DNA of 64,000 nucleotides, taken from positions 61,729,361 through 61,793,360 of the forward strand of contig NW_023605194.1 in assembly GCF_014898055.3 (NCBI RefSeq). The letters are read 5' to 3'. A program made the translations under genes and the position numbers. Shown piece by piece: positions 35,829 to 46,700 of this stretch; within the stretch, counting starts at the first letter, position 1; each line of letters starts with the position of its first letter. The notes below the pieces were generated by a model, which was given only the letters and a program-made list of their open reading frames with translations, was not told the DNA's origin and made no database searches. Source of the stretch: Talpa occidentalis. Its lineage: Eukaryota > Chordata > Mammalia > Eulipotyphla > Talpidae.

Positions 35829-36243
35829 TGTTGTGCAACACCCCAGGCCAGGAAGGTTCATTGTTGATTCGAACAGACAAAAAGAGAATTTTGGAGCCTT
35901 TTGTATCGCTAACATTACTTTAATGCTGAATCAGGGGACTGGACTCACAAAATAGACCAGCAGGCAGGGAGGCAAGCAGGCAGCATCTGAGCCTCTGTGA
36001 GCGTTTTTATCCTTTACCTCTCAGCTCAGATGACTATATTTACATATGCGCAGACCTGGTGCTCTCTGGCTTTTAGGCCCAGGTGTCCCTAATTATGGGT
36101 ACATGTGTCAATGCTTTTGCAATTACACAGTATCACATGTGGGTAATGAAACCTGGGAGGAAAACAAGGCCTCAGGTAGTAGCTGTATAGGCTAACGATG
36201 TGGGAGGCAAAAAAAAGACCCTGAGTACCCCATGTTCCGTACA
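35829..36243 (-). mobile_element. Solo LTR, family B
   Basis: A second LTR type, unlike family A. On the minus strand it starts TGTACGGAACATGGGGTACT and ends GGGTGTTGCACAACA. A 4-bp duplication, gcag, at 35825-35828 and 36244-36247 fits both ends and suits a gammaretrovirus-like (class I) integrase. An ATTAAA-type signal lies in the expected region (complement near 35930). The identity beyond 'solo LTR' is open. Confidence 0.7.
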
Positions 36244-36362
36244 GCAGTCACCCCACCCTCTACTGAGTTATATAGCCCCAGTATAACTACACAGTTCAAT
36301 TAAAGTTTTTCCTACCCCTTTCCACCAAACCATTGTTCTTGATGTATACTGCAGTTCTTCAT

Positions 36363-36814
36363 TGTAGAGTCAGGAATAGATACGGTGCAGGTTTTCTAGG
36401 ATCCAGCAGACCGGGTAAAGGAGGAGTCAGTGTCCTCAGTGGTTTTTTGCAGTTCTTTTATTGGGATTACCAGGTACACAGCAGGCAGGGGTGCTGGGGG
36501 GCCGGGAGGCTGGCAGGCCTCCCAGGCCCCAGCAAGTCTTCACTCTATCTGGGCTCTCTGGCGTTCTCTGTTTCTCTCTCGGCTTCTGTTCGTTCTCGGC
36601 TTCTTGGCTTTTGCTGCTTCTCTCTCGGCTTCTGCTGGCATCCCCGTGACGCCGCTCTTAAAAGCACAGTCTCAGCCCAGGTGAATCCCATCTACCTATG
36701 CCCACGCCCTATTCCAGGTGCCCGCCATCAAGCATGCATTCAGGACCACAAGGATCCATCATCTATCCTGATGGTGGGAGGGCAGAAAAGCCTGACATTT
36801 TTCCTTACCCTACA
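36363..36814 (-). mobile_element. Solo LTR, family A, copy 2
   Basis: 452 bp, same family as 33005-33424. Exact 5-bp duplication ttcat at 36358-36362 and 36815-36819. AATAAA is the complement of 36457-36462. The U3 part carries an expanded 'tctcggcttctg' repeat (36570-36645), which explains the greater length. No internal viral genes. The long open frame across it (36333-36866) is a by-product of composition. Confidence 0.96.
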
Positions 36815-36948
36815 TTCATTTTATCCTCTTAGAGGTTACTTTGTTCTGCAGCAATTTAGCTATTAACATATGGAGGAAGCTCAGCATCTTTACCTCCATC
36901 TTGCTGGATCCTCAAAACAAAGTATTCTCAATTCTTGCAAAGCCCTTC

Positions 36949-37358
36949 TGTAAGGTAAGTAAAGTAACAGGCTTTTCTGCCCTCCCACTATTAGGATTGC
37001 GGTCCTGAATGCATGCTTGATGGCGGGCCCCTGGAATAGGGTGTGGGCATATGTAGGTGGGATTCACCTGGGCTAAGAGACTGGGCTTATAAGTGCGGCG
37101 TCATGGGGACACCTGTAGAAGAGCAGAGTGAGAGAGAAAGCAAGGCCACGAGAGAACGCCGGAGAGTCCAGAAAGAGGGAAGACTTGCTGGGGGCTAGGA
37201 GGCCTACCAGCCTCCTAGCCCCCCAACACCCCTGCCTGCTGTGTACCCAGTAAAATCCCAATAAAAGCCTGAAAAGCCACTGAGGGCTCCAGGACTCCTC
37301 CTTTATCCTGTCTGCTTGGTCATAGAGATCCCGCACTGTGGCCCATCTTGCAGCTACA
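36949..37358 (+). mobile_element. Solo LTR, family A, copy 3 (opposite orientation)
   Basis: 410 bp on the plus strand, TGTAAGGTAAGT to CAGCTACA. Exact 5-bp duplication ccttc at 36944-36948 and 37359-37363. TATA-like cttataag is at 37086-37093 and AATAAA at 37260-37265. Copies 2 and 3 lie 134 bp apart in opposite orientation, each with its own duplication, so they are separate insertions rather than the two ends of one provirus. Confidence 0.96.
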
Positions 37359-37439
37359 CCTTCACATATATTTAATGGAACTCAAAGTTTTTCTCATGTG
37401 TGCTCTTGAAAAAGCCCTGCTAGATATCAGAGGTATACA

Positions 37440-38397
37440 AGATCTCATACTTCAACAACAAAACCCACAAATAACCTAATCAAAAAATGGGAAGCTAAAT
37501 AGGCACTTCTCCAAAGAAGACATACAAATGGCTAGCAAGCATATGAAAAGAAGTTCACCATCACTTATCATCAAGGAAAGGCAAATCAAAACCACAATGA
37601 GACACCACCTCACATCTGTAAAAAGGGCCCATAGCAAAAAAAGACAAAGCTAACAAAAAGCAAAAAACAAGACAAAAAAAAAAAATAGAAACAATAAGTG
37701 CTGGAGAGGGTGTGGGAGAAAAGGAACTCTTACATTGTTGGTGGGAATGTAGACTGGTCCAGCTGCTATGGAAAGAAGTGTGGCATTTCCTTAAAAGATT
37801 AATGATCCTGTGGTATGACCCAGAAATTCCACTCCTAGGTATCTACCCAAAGGACACAAAAACATTAATTTGAAAAACAAAAAAACTTGCACTCCTATAT
37901 TTATTACAGCACTGTTACAATAGCCAAGATATGGAAACAACCTAAATGCCCCAGAACAGATGGGTCAATCAAGATGTGGTACATATACACAATGGAGCAA
38001 CTACTCAAAGATCAAAAAAGATAAACTCATGCCATTTGTGGCAACATGGATGGAGCTGGAAGGGATTATCCTAAGTGAAATAAGTCAGAAAGAGAAAGAT
38101 GAATAGCAGATGGCTTCACTTACATGTGGAATATAGAGAAACTGAATAAAGGATCAGACAAACTATCAAACTCATCCCTAAAAGCAGACCATAGAAATGA
38201 AGCATCTAGGAGGGGAGAGGAAGGGAGGGGAGAAAATGGGGAGAGGGAGCACAAAATGGGGTGAGAGAGAGCACAAAAAATGGACTAAGGTGGAGGATTA
38301 CGGGTACTTTGGTAGTGGGAGAACTAAGATGACCACAACTAAGGGGAGAAATCCTATTTTGTGAAAAAATTTACAAGGACTTAAAATAGAGCATATG
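37440..38397 (+). mobile_element. Older L1, 3' end
   Basis: ORF2 C-terminal segment and 3' UTR of an L1 older than the young family but less decayed than the L1M copies. Markers: 'gacatacaaatggctagcaa' near 37520, 'acattgttggtgggaatgta' near 37733 and 'caacatggatggagctggaa' near 38042. The 3' UTR (38170-38397) differs wholly from the young family. A G/A-rich tract lies at 38206-38275. Confidence 0.85.
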
Positions 38398-38399
38398 TC

Positions 38400-38440
38400 A
38401 GAAAGAAAGAAAGAAAGAAAGAGGGAAGGAGGGAGGAAGA
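38400..38440. repeat. (GAAA)n microsatellite with GGAA tail
   Basis: About five GAAA units followed by a gagggaaggagggagg stretch at the A-rich end of the older L1. Confidence 0.9.
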
Positions 38441-38504
38441 GATGGGAAAAGAAAGAAATTTTAAAAAAGATTGAGGACTCCAGAATCAGATGACATAAAT
38501 TTTA

Positions 38505-38883
38505 TTTTTTTATATTTTATTTTATATAATTATTACATCGTTTTTCATTTTTGCACAATGTATGCATTTTCATTTTGGTTATATTCCCCATACAATTCCC
38601 ACCTACCCCCATTATTTTGACCCTAATCCCTCCTCTCCTTCCCCCCTGCCTCCGCCCCCACTAGTGTTTATAACTGCTCTGGTTTATAGCTCCTTGTTGA
38701 TATTGATTTTTGCTTTATTATAATTAGTCTTTTACCTGGTCCCTTATTTAGGTTTTCTAAATTCCTGCTATGAGTGAGACCATCCAGTACTTTTCTTTTT
38801 CTTTCTGGCTTATTTCGCTAAGCATGATCCCTTCCAGCTCCATCCATGTTGCTGCAAATGGCATGAGTTTATCTTTTTTGATT
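38505..38883 (-). mobile_element. Young LINE-1 3' end, minus, exact 17-bp duplication
   Basis: Complement of the last about 380 bp of the young L1: A-rich tail, the 'long' 3'-UTR end (complement of 'tgtatgcattttcattttgg'), the G-rich tract (38620-38662 as C) and the ORF2 end. Flanked by agatgacataaatttta at 38488-38504 and 38884-38900. Confidence 0.97.
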
Positions 38884-38900
38884 AGATGACATAAATTTTA

Positions 38901-39368
38901 AATCTGACAGCATTTCCTATTTGTGTGACCGTACAAAGCATTTTTTTTCTTCTATAATAAAATCTTCTAAAACTTAAAATAGCCCTGCTAACGGCTATAT
39001 GATGTCTGACAGAAGTTTTCTTTTCTGCTTTTCATATCTCCCATCCCCATAATGGTTGGAACTCTGTCTCAGAGGTCTTTAGTGATTCTAAATGTGCTTA
39101 TCAGTTACCTTGGTCTGATGGATCATTGATTTACCACCACAACTTGCTGGACACTGTTGCCTCTGTCAAGTCTTGTGATCATTTCCATTGTTACCACTAT
39201 CTCCTGTTGCTTTCCCGTTGCATTGACATCACACTGATAAATGGGAGTCATGGAGCAGTCTACATAATGCAGGATGCTTCTGAAGAGCAAGATCCTGGCC
39301 TTTTTATTGATAGAATAATCATACAGTATCAGTTGTGAGGGGAAGTAGGTCAAAAAGAATAGGGAGGG
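38901..39368. other. Unique sequence
   Basis: No gene or repeat recognised. Confidence 0.55.
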
Positions 39369-39369
39369 G

Positions 39370-39643
39370 GGCCTCTTGGGGGCACAGTGGGTTGAGCACA
39401 GCACTGTGAAGCTGTCCCCAGCCTCTGCAGCGTGGGTTCGATTCCCAGCCAGCCAGGGAGATTCCCACATGGTGCGGCAGACCTCTCCTATTGTGCCCAC
39501 TGCTCCCCTCAGCAGTGCTTTCAGTCTGTCTTCCTGTTCTGCTCCCCACTCTGTCTCTGGTGAATCCTCTCACCCTCCTGTGCCTGTGGCTGGTACCCCA
39601 GCTATTGTATAAATAAAAAATTAAATCTTTAAAAAAAAAAAAA
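39370..39643 (+). mobile_element. tRNA-derived SINE, older/intermediate subfamily
   Basis: Head ggcctcttgggggcacagtg, B-box-like gggttcgattccc near 39435, end ccccagctattgtataaata with TCTTT and an A13 tail. Imperfect G-rich flanking repeats (gggagggg / gaggagggg). Confidence 0.93.
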
Positions 39644-39649
39644 GAGGAG

Positions 39650-40610
39650 GGGTGAAACTAGAAAATGTGCTCTGTCATCTATAGTATCAGGGGTTGTAAG
39701 TCTTCCCTCCAGGCACTTCTCATCTGCTGGATGACTTAGTATTATAATTGCGATCAAGGCCAAGATCCCCATCCATGGTTTCAATCTAATCAACAAGGCA
39801 TTCCACTGATAGCTTCTGGGGTCCCTTGTCATACATCAGTCAATGGCCCCCTGTGTGTTCCCAGTCATACCACATGATCTTTCCAGTCAATGAGTTAGAG
39901 TCCTTGAAAAGCTAGAGTTGCTTTGCAGTTCTTCACAATATGTAAAAGTTACTCAGTGTTGCATGAAAAATGCCTGAGTACCTGGAAATGCCTCATTCTC
40001 TGATTCAATGTTGTATTGTTCACAGTAGTAATAAAGTAGTGCTCCAAAGGCTTCCAGGACTTCAGCATTCCTTCTCATGTCTCCAGAGGATCTGCATGTT
40101 ATTTTAAGTAGGAATGACTGATACACAAATTAAGTAATGGCCACCATGATAGTCTTAGACTATCGCCAACACAAGATTCCAACAGACCATCATCACCCCC
40201 AGTAATTACTAAATTTTTGTCTGTTATTAGATCAACATTGTCTAACATCATCTTCCCAGTGAAGCTCTCTCTTTCAAGAAGCAACAGTTAGTGTCTCCTC
40301 CTATCAACAGTCTTCTGGCTGGTTAGTTCTACCAGTTCAACTGATGTGCCCAGACATGAATTTTGGCGATGGACCTGACTTAGGTTCAAGCTAGAGACCA
40401 CCATGATACTGTCATCAATATGAAACTACTTCCGAGGGTGTGATTTAAGAAAGATTGAGGTGTTGAAGGGGCAGACAGTCCTATCCTGTGCCTCTCTTTT
40501 GCCTTCCTCTGTATGTCACATATGGGGCATTGACTAGCCTGCATCTCTGACTAGATAGCTTGCTGAAAAAATTTCAGAAAAACTTCTACCTAGAAAATCA
40601 TACCCCCATA
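39650..40610 (-). other. Possible decayed coding relic, unrecognised
   Basis: On the minus strand several patches look protein-like but sit in different frames and are broken by stops: 40099-40284 (open, 61 codons), around 39960-40090, and 39629-39832 (open, 67 codons, with a hydrophobic run). I cannot assign a parent. A retroelement or a processed gene are both possible, and it may be chance. There is no poly(A) tail or duplication that would prove retroposition. Confidence 0.25.
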
Positions 40611-40879
40611 ATACTTACCTATTGAGTCAAAAGAAGAGCCTGGAAGAGCTGAAGAAGTAAGTTATCAGAAGCCAAGATTCTATGTAAACACTAACATACA
40701 AATTTATCAGATAGTAGAGTTTTTACTTTGTTTTGCTCCTTCTATGCATCTTTTCACTTCTCCATCCATCTTCTCAAAACTTCTTGTCCTCCCTCATTGG
40801 GTATCTTACTTATTTCCTGCCCATTCGTGTTGTCTTCTCAGGTCTTGCTGGGAAATGTGCTTAAACTATTTTCTGTCCA

Positions 40880-41167
40880 GGGCCTCCCTGGGTGGCACAG
40901 GCAGTTGAGCACCGTGCTGTGAAGCTGTCCACAGCCTCTGCAGCGCCAGTTTGATCCCAGCTGGCTGGAGAGGGTCCCACATGGCAGGGCAGACCTCTCC
41001 TGTCTCGCCCTCTGCTCCCCTCAGCAGTGTATTTCATCAGTCTGCCTGTTCTGTTCCCCACTCTGTCTCTGGTGAATCCTCTCACCCTCCTGCGAATCTG
41101 GCCTGTACCCCAGTTCTTGTATAAACAAACAAACAAACAAATAAATAAATCTATCTTTAAAAAAATA
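40880..41167 (+). mobile_element. tRNA-derived SINE, intermediate subfamily, exact duplication
   Basis: Head ggcctccctgggtggcacag, end ccccagttcttgtataaaca with AAACA/AATA repeats and TCTTT. Exact 13-bp duplication tattttctgtcca at 40867-40879 and 41168-41180. Confidence 0.96.
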
Positions 41168-41180
41168 TATTTTCTGTCCA

Positions 41181-42340
41181 ATAATCCTATTCCTGAGTTA
41201 GTCTTTTCTGGTCCAGGTCCTAATCATTGGTACATTATTTCCTTGTTCTCATGTTCAAGATATTACCTTTTAGGGAACTGATTGGATGATACAGAAGGGA
41301 ATTAGGGCAGTGAGAGAAATAAGGCTCTAGAATAATTGTATCTAATATTCTGATCCCATTTTGTTCCCAGGTTTGTGTGTCCTGAAATGCTGGGACTTTA
41401 TCCTGCAGATAGTGGGTGGTGGTCGGGGTGGAAGGGTTGTTGAGAAGTGTTACATGTCAAAATTCAGTTTTCCCATAATGGGCAATGTAAACTAATAACC
41501 AAAGCAGGTTTTTATTAGGATATAATAGAAGGAAATGGTGAAAGAATAAAAAGTGAATCCGATTTAGGTCAAGGATATATGTCTGCAAGAGAAATGCAAC
41601 TATTGGTACTGGCAAATAATTTGGGAGAAAATAAACTGTACTAAATTGGGGATAAAACATACTTCAAATAATAGTGTTTGAGGTAGCTAATCATGGAGAA
41701 ATGGATATTGGATAGAGAAGGTACAAATATAAATGCAGAGAAAGGGAGTGAAAACTATGATACAGAATCATAATACCAAAGAAAAGAACAGAGAGAACCA
41801 AACACCAAAAACTAAATAAATCCTGGGAACACATACAGTCACTCAAGTAGAAAGTGAAAAAAGAAGATTCAGAGTTTAGCCAATAAGTGAACTTTAAAAG
41901 GTGACTTCTATCATACTCTTGGTAAATAGTGTTACCCAAGAAATAGTAACTGTTGCTTCACTTTACCCTCAAACAAGTTCTGGTGGGTTGATACCATACG
42001 CATCACCCTAATGCTGTCTTTTAAAATTTGTCTCCTAATGAGGTCTTTTTAATAGTTCATTAGCTACATATCCCTAAACTGAGATAAACACACACAAAGT
42101 ATTATTATTAATACAAAGTATTACTAATGTTTTAAAAATTTGTATGAAAGGACAGGCAAGGCCTGAAATGTAGGAGTTTAAGAAATGCATGTTGAATGAA
42201 TGAATGAATGAATGAATGAATATGTAAAAGTTTAATTTTGCAAAAAAGTGATTATAAAAATTAGAAATGAATTCTGAATAAAAATTTTCCATGGTGATGA
42301 TATTATAAAAGTTTTCAAATAAGCACAATGAAAGAGACTC
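41181..42340. other. Unique sequence
   Basis: No gene or repeat recognised other than the TGAA microsatellite. Confidence 0.55.
42193..42221. repeat. (TGAA)7 microsatellite
   Basis: Seven TGAA units without interruption. Confidence 0.95.
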
Positions 42341-42351
42341 AGTAGCACAGC

Positions 42352-42630
42352 TTTTTTTTTTTTTTTAAAGATTTATTTATTTATGTATACAAGAACTGGG
42401 GTACAGGCCACAGGTATGGGGAGGGTGAGAGGATTCACCAGAGACAGAATGGGGAACAGAACAGGCAGACTGACTAAAATACACTGCTGAGGGGAGCAGC
42501 AGGTGAGTCAGGAGAGGTCTGCTGCGCCATGTTGGTAGCTCCCTAGCTGAGGATCGAACTCATGCTGCAGTGGCTGCGGATAGCTTCATAGGTTGTATCT
42601 TAACCCCTTGAGCCACCAAGGAGGCCCAGT
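42352..42630 (-). mobile_element. tRNA-derived SINE, older subfamily, minus strand
   Basis: T-run and 'aagatttatttatttatgta' at the left, complement of the head (gcctccttggtggctcaagg) at the right. Flanking repeats agtagcacagc (42341-42351) and agtaccacagc (42631-42641) differ at one base. Confidence 0.94.
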
Positions 42631-42641
42631 AGTACCACAGC

Positions 42642-43560
42642 TTTTTATAAGAAAACTATTCTGAACCAATATTTAGTAAGCCTGGTGTTGAGTATCCATT
42701 GATACAAAAACCAAAGATGTTATGTTATAATTTAAAAGTCAAATGTTGTATAAGTGTTTTTTTTTTTTTTTCTTTTTCTGCACTTTACTAGGAGATACAG
42801 GGCAAAAAACTCTTTGGGCTTAGCCAAGTGTACTTATTAGTTATAGTTTTAGCCTCACAAACTAAACATATTTATAGAGGATTTGGGAGAAATCCCAAAG
42901 GAGACTGATCAAACAGATTAAAGGAATAAAAAAATGATAAGAAAATTGGCCCCAGATTGAAAGACAAAGAAATTTGGTTTATTTAACCTAGGAGAAGTAA
43001 ATAGTAATCTTTAATTGTTCTACCAATGTGGCAAGCAGCTGTTCTGGTTCCCTGCAGGAAGGACAAGAGAAAATGAGCTTCTACATTGGAGACAGCAAAG
43101 TGGGCTGTACCACTAGATTTTCCCCCAAAAAATCTTCCTGCCTTGTGGCTAGGGTACACTGTTTGAAAGGACCTTGAAAGCAGGGGCATTTTCCTTTCTC
43201 TATACCTTTCTGAGCTTAAGTAAGTAGCTTTATATCTAAATAGCTACCCAGGGAATAGGGAGAAATACTATAAACAAAGAAATTCTTTCTCACTTTTACA
43301 GTTTTCACAAATATATTTTTAAAAGAATTATTGATTAGCTACATATTTGCTTTGCATATGTCCCACACTGCCATTCAGAAAATAAGTTTATTCAGCTATT
43401 TGTATTCCTAGTCAAATATAAAAGGACACACTATTTCCTATTATTCTACAACACTTGATGTTTATAGCCTTTTTGAAAATGTTACAATCTTCCTGAAAAA
43501 AAAAATATTCAAATGTCAGTGTAAGCTTATAAAGCAAAATGACTAGATGGTGATATTTTT
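42642..43560. other. Unique sequence
   Basis: No gene recognised. A T run lies at about 42757-42770. Confidence 0.55.
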
Positions 43561-43564
43561 ATTA

Positions 43565-43830
43565 CTGCTCTGTTTTCTATAGGGGTTGGATGAGTCTACA
43601 TTCCTTGTATACCAAAGTGGATAAGGATTCCTTTTTCTCCACACACTCATCAACATTTGCTATTTCTGTATATATGAAATAAAGCAATATCTCATTGTGG
43701 TTTTGATTTACATTTTCCTGATGATAAGTGATGATGAACATTTTTTCATGAGCCTGTTGGCCATCTGTATGTCTTCTTTGAGAAGTATCTATTTAGCTCT
43801 TCTGCCCAGGACTTGATATTTGTTGAATAA
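43565..43830 (-). mobile_element. Ancient L1 ORF2 fragment, antisense
   Basis: 'tcctttttctccacacactc', 'ctcattgtggttttgattta', 'ttttttcatgagcctgttgg' and 'ttagctcttctgcccaggac' are the complement of a late ORF2 segment of an old L1. Confidence 0.85.
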
Positions 43831-43984
43831 ATGTGTGAATGAATGAAAGATGTCCTGACCTGTGCCAAAGTCAAGGTACTGGCAATCTTCTGTTTTACAA
43901 ATAGGACTTGATTTTCCAAATAATTGTATTCTGTTAGTTCTAATCCCAAGAACACCCTATTTTTTATTGGCTCTTTACATTTAA

Positions 43985-44227
43985 ATTAATTTGTGTTGGT
44001 AAGGATGTGGAGAAAAGGAATGCCCCTACATACTGTTGGTGGGAAAATTAATTGGTAAAAATGCACCACTTTGGAAAATAGTATGGATTCCTCCAAAAAG
44101 CAAAAATAAAGCTAGCATATGTTCCAACAATTCTACTGCTGGGTATTTATCCAAAGAATAAAAAACACTAAATTGAAAAGATACATCCACCCCTATGCTC
44201 ACTGCAGCACTATGCACAATAGCCAAG

Positions 44228-44267
<40 letters not shown>

Positions 44268-44720
44268 AACAATAGAAGTGAATGCCCACTGATGGATGAG
44301 TAAGGAAGATGTAGTATATACACAATGGAATACTACTTAGCTATAGAAGATGAAATATTACCATTTGTAACTACATGGATGGACTTAGAGGGTAATATTC
44401 TAAGTAAATAACCCCAAAACAGAAGGACAAATACTATATGATTTCATTCATATGTGGAAAATAAAGAAACAAAGCAAATAAGCAAATAAATAAAACAAAA
44501 ACAAACCTTTAGTTTATGACAACTTAAAGGCAGTTACCAGAGGTGAAGGGGTTGGAGGGTAGGTGAAACAGGTAGTGGGGTGGAGATTAGCTAGATGGCA
44601 AAGGCAGTAACTAGATCTTTGGTGGGGGGCATGGTACGGTACATACATTTGCTGAGGTGTAACGCTATTCACCTGATTATATAATGTTGTAAGCCACTGT
44701 TGCCTCAATAAAAAGTAAAT
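43985..44720 (+). mobile_element. Old L1 3' end with A37 tract
   Basis: Late ORF2 and 3' UTR: 'gtaaggatgtggagaaaagg', 'ctgctgggtatttatccaaa', 'acatggatggacttagaggg', then 'gcatggtacggtacatacat' and 'actgttgcctcaataaaaag' at the end. An uninterrupted A37 run (44230-44266) sits inside what was ORF2. The 3' UTR type is shared with 22380-22597. Confidence 0.85.
44230..44266. repeat. Poly(A) run of 37
   Basis: 37 consecutive A residues in the interior of an old L1, at a place where the family has only a short A-rich stretch. Probably slippage expansion. The length may be unreliable in sequencing. Confidence 0.95.
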
Positions 44721-45087
44721 ACACACATATATATTCTTAAAAAGTAAACAAAATTTAAAATTCATTTCCTCAACCATGCTGGCCATAGTTCAATCACTCA
44801 ATAGCAACATACTGCTAGTGTCTATCATATCAGACAACAGAGATACTGAACATTTCCATCACCACAGAAAGTTCCACCGGAAGTGCTAGATTACATCATC
44901 TCCACATTTATCAATACAATATAGCCTTATTAGAGTATTATGCAAAATACTGGCTGTATTTAACCTTTCAGTGTATTTTAAGTACTAATAATCCTTGTCC
45001 CAGTCTAAAAGCAGATCAGACTATAGCTTTGTTTTGTTTTTTTTCTAGACTGGGGACCCAATGGCAATGGACATCTAAACTCCACAT
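44721..45087. other. Unique sequence
   Basis: No gene or repeat recognised. Confidence 0.55.
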
Positions 45088-45102
45088 AAGAACTGCAGCA
45101 AG

Positions 45103-45461
45103 CAGCAAAATAAGCCGGAAAGAAAAAGAAAAATACTGGATGGTCTCACTCATAGCAGGAATTTAGAAAACCTAAATAAGGGACCAGGAAAAGTACTAAT
45201 TATAACAAAGTAAAAATCAAAAGTAACAAGCAACTATAAACCAGAGACACACTACAGGGAAGGAGGGAGGTAGGAGGAATTATGGACTAAATAAGGGGGG
45301 TGAGAATTGCATGGGGACTATAACCAAGATGAAAATGCATACATTGTACAAAAATGAAAAATGATGAAAAAATATATAAAATAAAATAAATATAATAAAA
45401 AAATAAAATTAGAGGAAAATAATAAAGTAAAATAATAAAGTAAACCCCCCCCCCAAAAAAA
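45103..45461 (+). mobile_element. Young LINE-1 3' end, exact 15-bp duplication
   Basis: The last about 360 bp of the young L1, with the 'long' 3'-UTR end (aaaatgcatacattgtacaa) and an irregular tail containing a C run (45445-45454). Flanked by aagaactgcagcaag at 45088-45102 and 45462-45476. Confidence 0.97.
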
Positions 45462-45476
45462 AAGAACTGCAGCAAG

Positions 45477-46395
45477 GAAAAATTGTTCTAAGTTAACTCA
45501 GAACAAAAGATGCTGTTGCTGTGAGGGATGTGTGTATGTAAAATACACCTGAACTCAAGATTTAATATCATAATTTTTTCATTCTATACCCCATCCTTTC
45601 AAATTCCTGTCAATCATCCTTGACATGAAGTATATTGTAGAGAACAAAAGGAAATCTGTAAACCCCCTGTTCTTGCAATAAGATATATTTTCTCCATATT
45701 TGCAATGGCTCTAGGAAAGCCCTAAACAACTACATAAACGCACTAACATAATAAAATAGTTCAGGTGACTGATTCTATAACACAGAGAGTATTTTATTTG
45801 TGTTAACACAATATGTATTTACATATAATGTTCCATGAGTTTGCAATCAGAGCGCGCGCGCGCACACACGTTTCCAAACTGATCCTACTGTGAAGGAAGT
45901 GATCCTCAGATCTTCTAGATCACTTTATCGCACCATGTTAGCTATTCAAGCTTATTATTGAGATCTTACCAATAAATATTCACTCACAGAGAATAATAAT
46001 TCAGGTCAACTGGGTGTTTAAAGATGTTACTTTTTATTTATTTGACTGTAGTGCTGCTGTGGGGGTACAACAAGGCTAATAAAAATATTATATGATCTGG
46101 TATGCTCCTGGATTCTTTGCAACATTAAATCACAGTTTTAGCAGACACTAGAGATTATAATACCTCCTAGCAATAACATCAAAATGCACTAGCTGTCCAG
46201 ATCATCTCAGACCCTTAGAAAATCATAAGACTCTCACTAAAAAACAACAACAAAAACAAACAAAAATAAAAAACTAGTCCAATGTCCATAGAAGCCAGTC
46301 AATATTTGTGGGATAATATCAAGTCCAAGGGAAGTAGTTTACCAAAGTATCATGAATCCAACAAAGCTGCACATTAACCCCTGTTTAAATCTCCT
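45477..46395. other. Unique sequence with GC/AC microsatellite
   Basis: No gene recognised. A CpG-dense gcgcgcgcgcg run followed by four AC units lies at 45852-45869, unusual in this AT-rich context. An AAC/AAAC-rich patch lies at 46240-46272. Confidence 0.6.
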
Positions 46396-46409
46396 TCATC
46401 TTCACAGTC

Positions 46410-46686
46410 CTTTTTTTTTTTTAAGATTTATTTATTTATTTATACAAGAACAGGGGTACAGGCCAGATGTGCGTGAGAGGGTGAGAGGATTCACCAGAGA
46501 CAGAGCCGGGAACAGAACAGGCAGACTGACGAAATACACTACTGAGGGGAGCAGTGGGTGAGACAGGAGAGGTCTGCCACGCCATGTGGGACCCTCCCCA
46601 GCCGGCCGGGATCAAACTGGCACTGCAGAGGCTGCAGACCACTTCACAGCATGGCGCTCAACCATCTGCACCACCAGGGGAGGCCC
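46410..46686 (-). mobile_element. tRNA-derived SINE, intermediate subfamily, minus strand, exact duplication
   Basis: Oligo(T) with 'taagatttatttatttattt' at the left and the head complement at the right. Exact 14-bp duplication tcatcttcacagtc at 46396-46409 and 46687-46700. Confidence 0.97.
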
Positions 46687-46700
46687 TCATCTTCACAGTC

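Noticed and set aside
36333..36866. 177-codon open frame and overlapping frames on the plus strand
   Set aside because: They lie across a solo LTR in antisense. The frames follow its GC- and repeat-rich composition and match no protein.
36363..37358. A provirus bounded by two LTRs
   Set aside because: The LTRs face opposite ways, are 134 bp apart, and each has its own target duplication.
43565..44720. Third twin-primed L1
   Set aside because: The antisense (43565-43830) and sense (43985-44720) pieces overlap in consensus and are separated by about 150 bp of other sequence, so two separate fragments are more likely.
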